Of a DNA stretch of 41,130 nucleotides, positions 1 through 7,010 are shown piece by piece (position 1 is the stretch's first letter; every line of letters begins with the position of its first letter). Source of the stretch: an uncultured Pelagibacteraceae bacterium (GTDB taxonomy: Bacteria; Pseudomonadota; Alphaproteobacteria; Pelagibacterales; Pelagibacteraceae); the NCBI GenBank assembly GCA_902611405.1, contig CACLZL010000010.1, forward strand, positions 1 through 41,130, in the 5' to 3' direction. The position numbers were made by a program, and so were the translations under genes. The notes below the pieces were generated by a model. That model did no database searches and was not told the origin of the DNA. It saw only the letters and a program-made list of their open reading frames with translations.

Positions 1-644
1 AATATTTTAATAAGAAAATAATTAGAAAATATAATAGTTTTGCTTACACAACCATAATTCAACATAAAAAAATATTGAATAATACAGCTGTGCAAATTTT
101 TACAAAAAGAGGACCGTTAGCTTTCTTACCTATTTCAAGTAATGAAACCTCGATAGTATATTCGGTACACAACCCCGAAATTAAAAAAAATGAATACATT
201 AAAGAATTAATTAAAAAATATAATTTTAAATATGAAATTATAAAAATAAACAAAATAGAAACTTTTAAATTAAAATCTTTAATTTTAAGATCATATTCAA
301 ATGACAAATTTTTAGCTTTTGGAGATTTGTTACATAGAATTCATCCTTTAGCTGGCCAAGGATTTAATATGACCATTCGTGATATTAAAATTATTTTAAA
401 AATTATTAAAAGTAAAAAAGATCTTGGTATGCCTTTAGATCAATCAGTTAATACTGAATTTGAAAAAAAAATGAAACATAAAAATTTTATATTTTCTAAT
501 GGTATTGATTTTATTTATGATTTTTTTAATTTAGAGAGAAAAATAAAAAATAATATTTTAAGTAAATCTGTTCAACTACTTGGAAAAAATTCTACTATCA
601 ACAAAATTTTTATTAATCTCGCGGATAGAGGTATACCAATTTAA
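1..644 (+). CDS. UbiH/COQ6-type FAD-dependent hydroxylase, 3' part
   Basis: This is the C-terminal part of a flavoprotein monooxygenase of the UbiH/UbiF/COQ6 family, which hydroxylates the ring of ubiquinone precursors. The reading frame is open from base 3, so the gene begins outside the window and no start should be set here. The second FAD-binding motif of the family is clear: GDLLHRIHPLAGQGFNM followed by RD, matching the GD-x-H-x-x-P-x-x-GQG-x-N pattern. Further upstream, the stretch AVQIFTKRGPLAFLPI matches the substrate-side sheet typical of UbiH proteins. The usual AAH of the family is replaced by LLH after GD. Its stop lies one base before the stop of the convergent Lon-domain gene. 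Family assignment is firm; which ring position is hydroxylated cannot be told. Confidence 0.85.
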   Translation, partial: YFNKKIIRKYNSFAYTTIIQHKKILNNTAVQIFTKRGPLAFLPISSNETSIVYSVHNPEIKKNEYIKELIKKYNFKYEIIKINKIETFKLKSLILRSYSNDKFLAFGDLLHRIHPLAGQGFNMTIRDIKIILKIIKSKKDLGMPLDQSVNTEFEKKMKHKNFIFSNGIDFIYDFFNLERKIKNNILSKSVQLLGKNSTINKIFINLADRGIPI

Positions 645-645
645 A

Positions 646-1287
646 CTATTGAATAGTATTATTATTAAATAAATCATGAGTATATGTTTTTAGAATTTCG
701 GAAATTTTATTTTTTCTTACATCAAGATTTTTAGATTCTAATAACACTTGCTTTTCCTCAAGAGAAAAAGGTGATGCCATAGCTAAAGCATTTATTGTTT
801 CATCTAAACTTTGTTTTTCAAGGGCTTTCCAGTTTATTATAAAACCTTTTTTTTCAAATAAAGATTTTAAATCCTTAAATATAAGCTCTAAGTCACTAAA
901 TTTTAATTCCTCCTTTTTTTTATTATCTAAATCGTGATTAAAATCATCATATTCAACTTCTAAAATTCTGTATTTATTCTCAGTATTAATTTCTTTAATT
1001 TTTTTAAACCTTATTAAACCTTTTAATTCAATTAAATACCTATTGTCCTCAGTTTCTCGAAAACTGATTATTTTACCCAAACATCCTATATTATGTAATT
1101 TAGGAATATCTTCTTCATTATTTGTATTCTTAGGCTGTATCATTCCTATTAATTTATTTGATTTCATAGAATCATTTACCATTTCTATATATCTAGGCTC
1201 AAAGATATTTAACGGTACCGTAGTTTTTGGAAATATAATAAAGTTACTTAAAGGAAATACTGGAATTTGATTTGGTAAATCTTTCAT
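646..1287 (-). CDS. LON peptidase substrate-binding domain protein
   Basis: A 213-residue stand-alone homologue of the N-terminal substrate-binding domain of Lon protease, with no ATPase or protease domain. The N-terminus shows the family signature IPVFPLSNFIIFPKTTVPLNIFE followed by PRYI (residues 8 to about 34), and the middle has IGCLGKI and RYLIELKGLIRF. Such stand-alone proteins are common in alphaproteobacteria; their role is not established, and substrate recognition or protein quality control is only a guess. It starts 50 bases from the divergently transcribed sulfotransferase gene and converges on the UbiH-type gene with a single base between stops. No Shine-Dalgarno sequence is obvious. 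Confidence 0.85.
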   Translation of the reverse strand: MKDLPNQIPVFPLSNFIIFPKTTVPLNIFEPRYIEMVNDSMKSNKLIGMIQPKNTNNEEDIPKLHNIGCLGKIISFRETEDNRYLIELKGLIRFKKIKEINTENKYRILEVEYDDFNHDLDNKKKEELKFSDLELIFKDLKSLFEKKGFIINWKALEKQSLDETINALAMASPFSLEEKQVLLESKNLDVRKNKISEILKTYTHDLFNNNTIQ

Positions 1288-1320
1288 AATAAAATAATAA
1301 CAAAAAATTTATTATTCATC

Positions 1321-1326
1321 TATAAT
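1321..1326 (+). promoter_or_regulatory. Candidate -10 element (TATAAT) for sulfotransferase gene
   Basis: A perfect TATAAT hexamer ends 11 bases before the ATG at 1338, in the short gap between two divergent genes. No good -35 hexamer is seen. If used, the transcript would start only a few bases before the start codon. In DNA this rich in A and T the hexamer can arise by chance. Confidence 0.3.
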
Positions 1327-1337
1327 ATTAAATATTT

Positions 1338-2186
1338 ATGATTTTTTGGATTGCATCTTATCCTAAGAGTGGAAATACATGGTTAAGGACCCTAATTAGT
1401 TCATATTATTATTCTAAAAATGGAATATTTAACGAAAAGTTAATAAAAAATATTGGTCAATTCCCAGAAAAAAAACATTTTCAAGGATTTGATTATTTGC
1501 CAAAACTTGTAATAGATACATCTAGATTTTGGATTAAGGCTCAGGAGAGGATAAACAAAGATAATAAGTTAAGGTTTTTTAAAACTCATAATGTTTTTGG
1601 TTCAATTAATAATCGTAAATTTACTAACAAAGAAAACTCAATAGGATGTATTTATATCGTGAGAGATCCTAGAAATGTTATTACATCTTTAAGAAATCAT
1701 TATGAATTAGACTATACACATGCTTTAACTTGGATGCTTGATCACAAAAAATATATTTATGATTATGAGAAATCACAAGAATTTAGTGATTTTCAATTTA
1801 TCAGTTCTTGGGAAAATAATTATAAAGCTTGGAAGTCTCAAAGAGAATTTCCTCTAAAAATTATTAAGTATGAAGACTTAATGGATAAAACTTATGAAGT
1901 TTTTACCGAAGTAATTGAGTTTATTAATAAAATTACAAATAATAAGGAAAATATAAATAAAACTAAAATAAAAAATGCAATAAATTCAACATCTTTTAAT
2001 AAGCTTAGAGATTTTGAAAAAAAACATGGTTTTTCTGAGTCAATTAAATCAAGGAAAGAAAATAAACAAATACCATTCTTTTTTTTAGGTCCTGAAAATG
2101 ATTGGAAAAAAATTTTAGACGAAGATTTTAAAATTAAACTTAATAATATATTTGAAAAAAACTTAAAGGAACTTTCTTATATTTAA
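1338..2186 (+). CDS. Sulfotransferase domain protein
   Basis: A 282-residue PAPS-dependent sulfotransferase. The 5'-phosphosulfate loop is YPKSGNTWLR at about residues 8 to 17, and the 3'-phosphate site is IYIVRDPRNVITSLRNHY near residues 108 to 125, both classic for the P-loop sulfotransferase fold. KTHNVF resembles the KTH motif of the substrate pocket. The acceptor is not predictable; bacterial members usually sulfate glycans or lipids. It stands alone on the plus strand between the Lon-domain gene and tRNA-Gly, so context gives no substrate. The gene is AT-rich like the glycan block further along, which would suit a surface-modifying enzyme, but that is inference. Confidence 0.88.
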   Translation: MIFWIASYPKSGNTWLRTLISSYYYSKNGIFNEKLIKNIGQFPEKKHFQGFDYLPKLVIDTSRFWIKAQERINKDNKLRFFKTHNVFGSINNRKFTNKENSIGCIYIVRDPRNVITSLRNHYELDYTHALTWMLDHKKYIYDYEKSQEFSDFQFISSWENNYKAWKSQREFPLKIIKYEDLMDKTYEVFTEVIEFINKITNNKENINKTKIKNAINSTSFNKLRDFEKKHGFSESIKSRKENKQIPFFFLGPENDWKKILDEDFKIKLNNIFEKNLKELSYI

Positions 2187-2213
2187 TTACAATTTTTGAT
2201 TTTTTATTATTAC

Positions 2214-2242
2214 TTGCAATTCTCAAACCTGGTAACTGTAAT
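2214..2242 (+). promoter_or_regulatory. Candidate sigma-70 promoter upstream of tRNA-Gly
   Basis: TTGCAA at 2214-2219 and TGTAAT at 2237-2242 are separated by 17 bases, matching 4/6 and 5/6 of the consensus hexamers. They lie in the 122-base gap before the tRNA and would give a leader of about 60 bases. The gap has no gene. Confidence 0.3.
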
Positions 2243-2308
2243 AATTTATAACATTTTGCCTATTGCTTAATTTTAAAAAAGCTATTAATTTCAATAATTA
2301 TATAACAA

Positions 2309-2383
2309 GCGGGCATAGCTCAGTGGTAGAGCGTCTCGTTGCCAACGAGAAGGTCGAGGGTTCGACCCCCTTTGCCCGCTCCA
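2309..2383 (+). tRNA. tRNA-Gly (anticodon GCC)
   Basis: A complete cloverleaf can be folded by eye. The acceptor stem is GCGGGCA (2309-2315) paired with TGCCCGC (2373-2379). The anticodon stem TCTCG/CGAGA closes the loop TTGCCAA, which places anticodon GCC at 2341-2343 and so reads GGC/GGU glycine codons. The T-arm contains GGTTCGACC. The discriminator base is T and CCA (2381-2383) is encoded. The phhB start codon follows 12 bases after the CCA, so both may be on one transcript. Confidence 0.97.
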
Positions 2384-2395
2384 AAAAAATAATTT

Positions 2396-2740
2396 ATGAG
2401 TGATTTAGCAAATAAAAAATGTATACCATGTGAAGGAAATATACCCCCATTTAATGCTGAGGAAATACACAAATATTTAAAAAAAGTAGATGGTTGGGAA
2501 GTTCTAGAGGATAAAATTGATGGCTTTCATTTAACAAAAAATTTTAAATTTGATAATTTTTTACAAAGTCAGGAATTTGTAAATAAAGTTGGAGAAATTG
2601 CTGAACTTGAGGGTCACCATCCTGATTTATGGTTTGGATGGGGCTATGCGAGAATTAAAATATACACACATGCAATTAAAGGTCTAGCGGAGAGCGATTT
2701 TATTCTTGCGGCAAAAATAGACCAAATATCTAATGTCTAA
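2396..2740 (+). CDS. phhB: 4a-hydroxytetrahydrobiopterin (pterin-4a-carbinolamine) dehydratase
   Basis: A 114-residue PCD/DCoH-family enzyme that dehydrates the 4a-carbinolamine made by aromatic amino-acid hydroxylases and so recycles the pterin cofactor. The active-site signature EGHHPDLW is at residues 72-79, with the expected aromatic residues, a later THAIKGL that supplies the third histidine, and the trailing D of FILAAKID. Length is normal. No phenylalanine hydroxylase gene is in the window, and in many marine bacteria this protein is kept without one, possibly for molybdopterin-linked or other roles. It starts 12 bases after tRNA-Gly and its end overlaps the convergent purH end by 11 bases. 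Confidence 0.93.
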   Translation: MSDLANKKCIPCEGNIPPFNAEEIHKYLKKVDGWEVLEDKIDGFHLTKNFKFDNFLQSQEFVNKVGEIAELEGHHPDLWFGWGYARIKIYTHAIKGLAESDFILAAKIDQISNV

Positions 2741-4268
2741 AGTGTCTTGTATTTGAAAACAGAAGTACAGTATCCGTTTCATTTGCAAAATTAATTATTT
2801 CTTTGTCTCTTATTGATCCAGATGGTTGAACAACCGCTTTTACACCTGATTGAACTAATTTTTCAATACCGTCTACGAAAGGAAAAAAAGCATCTGAAGC
2901 TGCAACCATATTACTAGTTTCAAGATTAAATTTTTTCATTTTATTTATTGCTATTTGACAACTGTCTAATCTACTTGGTTGACCAGAACCAATACCAACA
3001 GTTGTTTCGTTAGATGCTAACACTATTGCATTTGATTTAACATACCTGCATACATTAAAAGCAAAAATTAGATCTCTAAGTTGTTTAGATGTTGGTTTTC
3101 GTTTTGATACAATTTTAAAATTTTTTTTTGAAAATAAATTTAAGTCTTCTGATTGAATCATTATAGATTGGTTAAATGACACAAATTTATAAAGTTCTTC
3201 TGATGTATAGTTTGTTCCATCAACCAATCTTAAGTTTTTTTTAGCTTTTAATACTTCGAGAGCATTGCTATCAAATCCATTTGCAATTATTACTTCTAAA
3301 AATAATTTATTTAACTCTACAGCTAAATTTCTTGTAACTTTGAAATTACAGGAAACTATCCCACCAAAGGCACTCACAGGATCACAAGAAAGAGCAGATT
3401 TATAACTTTCTAAATGATTATTTTTAGCAGAAACTCCACATGGATTTCCATGTTTTACTATAACTGTTCCTTTATCTTTAGGTAAAGATCTTGAAATAGT
3501 TAGAGCGCTAAATATATCATTATAATTGTTATAACTTAGTTGCTTTCCATGAATTTGTTCTAAATTCCTATTTAAACTACTTGAATAAACTGCACTTTGT
3601 TGGTGAGGATTTTCTCCATATCTAAGTTGTTCTATTAGATTTCCATGAAAGATTTTTTTGTCAGGGAAAATAGTATTTGTTTTTTTGTTAAAATAATTTG
3701 AAATTACAGAGTCATAATAAGCCGTTTCAGCAAAAGCTATTCTTGATAGTTTTTCCCTAAAATTTAAAGAAGTAGATCCCTTGAATTTTTTCAGTTCTTG
3801 AATTAATTCCCCATACTGATCTGAAGACGTTATTATAGCTACATCATTATAGTTTTTTGCCGCAGATCTAACCATAGTAGGACCACCTACATCTATATTT
3901 TCTATAATTTTTTGATGATTATTTGTTTTTTTAAGAGTGTTCTCAAATGGATAAAAATTAACTATGACTAAATCAATATTCTCAAAATTATTATCTTTAA
4001 GATCTTTTAAGTGAGATTTTTTTTCTCTTTTATTTAAAATTCCTGCATGGATTTTTGGATGAAGAGTTTTTATTCTGCCTTCTAAAATCTCAGGAGAATT
4101 AGTAAATTTAGACACTTCTAAACATTTAAATTTTAATCTTTTAATTTCTTTGTAGGTACCACCTGAGCTAATTATTTTAATTTTGTTCTTTTTTAAAATA
4201 TTTAACAATGGTTTTAAGTTATTTTTGTCAGATACAGAGATGAGAGCAGTTTTGATTTTTTTCTTCAT
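2730..4268 (-). CDS. purH: Bifunctional AICAR transformylase / IMP cyclohydrolase
   Basis: A 512-residue PurH of normal length that carries out the last two steps of purine synthesis, formylating AICAR with 10-formyl-tetrahydrofolate and closing the ring to IMP. The N-terminal cyclohydrolase (MGS-like) part has SGGTYKEIK and KTLHPKIHAGIL. The C-terminal transformylase part has LRYGENPHQ, the catalytic VKHGNPCGVS and SDAFFPF. Its start overlaps the stop of the heparinase-like gene by one base (TAATG), so translation is probably coupled. The order rpe, heparinase-like, purH is a conserved alphaproteobacterial arrangement as I remember it; rsmB, which often precedes rpe, is not here. Its formyl donor pathway includes folD in this same window. 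Confidence 0.97.
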   Translation of the reverse strand: MKKKIKTALISVSDKNNLKPLLNILKKNKIKIISSGGTYKEIKRLKFKCLEVSKFTNSPEILEGRIKTLHPKIHAGILNKREKKSHLKDLKDNNFENIDLVIVNFYPFENTLKKTNNHQKIIENIDVGGPTMVRSAAKNYNDVAIITSSDQYGELIQELKKFKGSTSLNFREKLSRIAFAETAYYDSVISNYFNKKTNTIFPDKKIFHGNLIEQLRYGENPHQQSAVYSSSLNRNLEQIHGKQLSYNNYNDIFSALTISRSLPKDKGTVIVKHGNPCGVSAKNNHLESYKSALSCDPVSAFGGIVSCNFKVTRNLAVELNKLFLEVIIANGFDSNALEVLKAKKNLRLVDGTNYTSEELYKFVSFNQSIMIQSEDLNLFSKKNFKIVSKRKPTSKQLRDLIFAFNVCRYVKSNAIVLASNETTVGIGSGQPSRLDSCQIAINKMKKFNLETSNMVAASDAFFPFVDGIEKLVQSGVKAVVQPSGSIRDKEIINFANETDTVLLFSNTRHFRH

Positions 4269-5893
4269 TATAATTTACTTATCTCCCACTTAATTATTTG
4301 TTCTTTTTCATTATTCATACCTGAGATAAAAATATTTTGGTTATCTTTATATGAATTTTTATTACCGAAGTATAAACCATTATCAATGTTAATATCAAAG
4401 TTATCACAACTAAATTTCCAACCTTCCTCATCTAATTCAATTAGTATAGATTTGTTATCTTGTGTTTTCATTACTTTTGAATTTGGATCAAGATGAAATC
4501 TAATATCAAATTTAATTTCTTTACTTGGATTTTTTCTAAATAACTTATCATAGCCAATAAATTTAATTTGTTCTGGATAGAACTCAATTTCTCTCTCATA
4601 AATTGTTCCGAATTTAATTGAATATCCGTCGTGTGTACCTGATATTTTCCAAAAATTATTTTCAAAAACTACATTTTTTTTTGAAACTTTCAGCCCTCTA
4701 TCAATAATCAAATTTTTCTGATGCTTAGTAAAATTACAAGAAGAATAATCCTCAATGGTTAAAGCACAATGTAGAGACGTACTTCTTGATAATTTATTAA
4801 ATTTATTATTTCTATCTGAGTAATAACCAGCATTTGAAATTAATTTTTTATCATTTGAGAATATTTCAAATGATAAGGCACCTGCCTGATAGTCATTGGA
4901 AAAGGTTTTACTAGGACTAGAACCAATATCAGCAGCAAGAATTATTTTTTTGTTTTTAAGTATTGCATAACCTCCTAGTTCATTAATTTGATTTTTAAAA
5001 GTGTAACCAAACCTTTTCAAGTATTGATCAAATTCTTTATTATCAGAAGAATAGTTGCCATTAAAAAAAATATCTTGTTTTACATTTTGCCAAATGAAAG
5101 CGTAACTTGAGCCTAAATAGTAGATAGTTTCATCAATATATTCAGGGATTAAACTCTGAGATTCTTTAAACCACTCTCTAATTATTATAAAATATTTTAA
5201 ATAAAATATTAATTGTCTGATATTTCTTGATTTTGTAAAACCCTGATTATCGATTGAGGATTTAATTATATTTTTTAATAAATTTAACCCATTTTCAAGA
5301 TATTGTTTTTCATTTTTGTAAGCTAATCCTGTCAAAATAATTGCTGCACATCCAATCATCTTATTTTCAAATTCTTTTGAGTTTTTAATTTCATTCAATA
5401 AATGATTAGTTTGTTTCTGGATCATATGATCAAAAGTAGCTCTATATTCTTGATCGCTGTCTTCATAAGTTAGCTGATGATTTGATAACCATGAAATAAT
5501 TCTTTTTGCTGTTAAATCAAATTCCCAACTTTTTTTTTGATATTTAGTGTTATTTGAAATCCAGTTTTTTATAACTGTTTGTGTAGTTTTTTTGGACGAT
5601 CTTAAATCTAAGCTAAAAAACCAAAAAAAATTATTTAATTTTTCATAATCTTTAGGAGTTAAATTATTTTGCCAAATTGACTCAATAGCAAAATCTTCAA
5701 TTTTATATTTTTTATTTTGGTACTTAATTATAGATGAAAGTAAATGAGGACTTGGTTTATATTCAAAATTATTGTCAAAAGTTTTTGATATTTTTTTCTC
5801 GTAAAATTTTGAATTTTGATAAATTGATTTAAAACTTTCCTTTATATTAAAATAAAATTGACCCAAAATGCCTAAGGAATTTGTGTTAATCAT
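4268..5893 (-). CDS. Heparinase II/III family protein
   Basis: A 541-residue protein of the heparinase II/III-like type found beside purH in alphaproteobacteria. The N-terminal half is mostly helical, as expected for the alpha/alpha toroid of polysaccharide lyases (for example FFWFFSLDLRSS and the ISWLSNH region). The C-terminal half has beta-rich sequence with GGYAILKNKKIILAADIGSS and SFEIFSNDKKLISNAGYY, followed by LHCALTIEDYSS, the typical heparinase II/III-like domain. There is no obvious signal peptide, which is odd for an enzyme acting on an extracellular glycan. Start ATG lies 4 bases below the rpe stop. The substrate is unknown; the constant link to housekeeping purH and rpe suggests a cell-envelope or internal role rather than scavenging heparin. 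Confidence 0.85.
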   Translation of the reverse strand: MINTNSLGILGQFYFNIKESFKSIYQNSKFYEKKISKTFDNNFEYKPSPHLLSSIIKYQNKKYKIEDFAIESIWQNNLTPKDYEKLNNFFWFFSLDLRSSKKTTQTVIKNWISNNTKYQKKSWEFDLTAKRIISWLSNHQLTYEDSDQEYRATFDHMIQKQTNHLLNEIKNSKEFENKMIGCAAIILTGLAYKNEKQYLENGLNLLKNIIKSSIDNQGFTKSRNIRQLIFYLKYFIIIREWFKESQSLIPEYIDETIYYLGSSYAFIWQNVKQDIFFNGNYSSDNKEFDQYLKRFGYTFKNQINELGGYAILKNKKIILAADIGSSPSKTFSNDYQAGALSFEIFSNDKKLISNAGYYSDRNNKFNKLSRSTSLHCALTIEDYSSCNFTKHQKNLIIDRGLKVSKKNVVFENNFWKISGTHDGYSIKFGTIYEREIEFYPEQIKFIGYDKLFRKNPSKEIKFDIRFHLDPNSKVMKTQDNKSILIELDEEGWKFSCDNFDINIDNGLYFGNKNSYKDNQNIFISGMNNEKEQIIKWEISKL

Positions 5894-5897
5894 TAAC

Positions 5898-6557
5898 TTA
5901 TTTCAATTTTAATAAATTAATATTTTTCTTTATGTCTCCATTATTACTTTTAAATACTGTAGTACCAGAAACAAGAATGTTAGCACCGGCATCAATTGCA
6001 CTTTTGCAATTATCAAAATTGATCCCACCATCAATTTCTATGTCAAAGGCCACGTTTTTTTGTTCTTTTATTTTTTTAAGTTCTTTAATTTTATCTAAAA
6101 CTTCTGGCATAAATTTTTGCCCTCCAAATCCAGGATTTACACTCATAATTAAAACTAAATCAATTTGGTCTAATAGATCTAATATTAAATCAATTTTAGA
6201 CTCAGGATTAAGTGAAACTCCAACTTTCTTATTTTTTTCTTTTATCTTTTTAATTGAATTTTCTAAATTATCAGTTGCTTCGGGATGAATAGTAATTATA
6301 TCTGCTCCCGCATCAGCGTAAGCATCTATATATTTATGCACTGGTGATATCATCAAATGAACATCAAATTTTAATGAACAATGTTTTCGAAGAGCTTTAA
6401 TTACAGGTGGTCCTATTGTTAAATTAGGAACAAAATGACCATCCATTACATCCACATGAATCATATCAGCACCGCCTTCTTCAAGTCTTTTTATTTCTGT
6501 ACCTAACTGACTAAAATCAGCAGATAAAATTGATGGTGAAATTTGTATATTTTTCAT
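5898..6557 (-). CDS. rpe: Ribulose-phosphate 3-epimerase
   Basis: A 219-residue TIM-barrel epimerase interconverting ribulose 5-phosphate and xylulose 5-phosphate in the pentose phosphate pathway. The whole family pattern is present: ISPSILSADFSQLG at residues 6-19, HVDVMDGHFVPNLTIGPPV with the metal-binding H and catalytic D, FDVHLMI, MSVNPGFGGQKF, and IDGGIN with the second catalytic D near the C-terminus, then VSGTTVFKS for phosphate binding. Length is standard. It sits 34 bases below the YggT-like gene and 4 bases above the heparinase-like gene, so it is probably in one transcript with that gene and purH. No Shine-Dalgarno is visible before its ATG. Confidence 0.97.
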   Translation of the reverse strand: MKNIQISPSILSADFSQLGTEIKRLEEGGADMIHVDVMDGHFVPNLTIGPPVIKALRKHCSLKFDVHLMISPVHKYIDAYADAGADIITIHPEATDNLENSIKKIKEKNKKVGVSLNPESKIDLILDLLDQIDLVLIMSVNPGFGGQKFMPEVLDKIKELKKIKEQKNVAFDIEIDGGINFDNCKSAIDAGANILVSGTTVFKSNNGDIKKNINLLKLK

Positions 6558-6591
6558 TGATTGCTAGATTAACTAGTATCAATTTTAAAAA

Positions 6592-6942
6592 TTAAAATGA
6601 ATTAAAAAATTGGTAAATTTGTCTAGAAATTTCACTCTCCAAAGGAAATGACAACATTCCCATCACTGAATAGCCTAAGATCCAAGGCATTAGATAAAAT
6701 CTAATCATGTAGAAAAACCAAGCAACATACAAGGGCACCAATGGCCCAATGATAAATGAGGGTGTTATTGGTTTAAATAATTTTATTAGAGGATTAGTGT
6801 ATTTTACAAATACTCTCATAAAAAAGAATTGTGAGTCTTCTCTTTGAAAAATATTCATGGCAACCCTTCCAATCAGTGTCCACATTATAATTCCAAGCAA
6901 ATAATCTATAAAATATATTAAAGGATGAAAATTTGCTGACAT
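6592..6942 (-). CDS. YggT-like small integral membrane protein
   Basis: A 116-residue protein with hydrophobic segments around residues 8-27 and 65-95. The core FMRVFVKYTNPLIKLFKPITPSFIIGPLVPL resembles the YggT pattern in which a polar helix with N/DPLL-x-P-x-x-R/K-x-x-P is followed by a membrane segment. It diverges from classic YggT in having GPLVPLYVAW instead of the GGLDISP loop, so the relation is likely but not certain. A second, more typical YggT protein is at 25701-25979. It is first in the run leading to rpe, heparinase-like and purH. Function is unknown for the family; a role in membrane or cell-division organisation is the common suggestion. Confidence 0.6.
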   Translation of the reverse strand: MSANFHPLIYFIDYLLGIIMWTLIGRVAMNIFQREDSQFFFMRVFVKYTNPLIKLFKPITPSFIIGPLVPLYVAWFFYMIRFYLMPWILGYSVMGMLSFPLESEISRQIYQFFNSF

Positions 6943-6974
6943 TCAAAATTTATATTGGAAAATGTATTGAAATA

Positions 6975-7000
6975 AAAGGGGCGAAATTAATCGCCCCTTT
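6975..7000 (-). terminator. Rho-independent terminator of the symporter operon
   Basis: A perfect 10-bp inverted repeat, AAAGGGGCGA (6975-6984) and TCGCCCCTTT (6991-7000), with a 6-base loop. On the minus strand it is followed by TTTTATTTC. It lies 10 bases after the symporter stop codon. It is by far the most GC-rich hairpin noticed between genes here. Confidence 0.85.
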
Positions 7001-7010
7001 AAAAGATTAT

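Noticed and set aside
75..77. TTG as start of the first gene
   Set aside because: The frame stays open to the window edge and upstream residues fit UbiH, so the gene is cut by the window and has no start here.
2187..2308. Possible riboswitch or small RNA before tRNA-Gly
   Set aside because: Only AT-rich sequence with a weak promoter-like pair; no stable stems found by eye.
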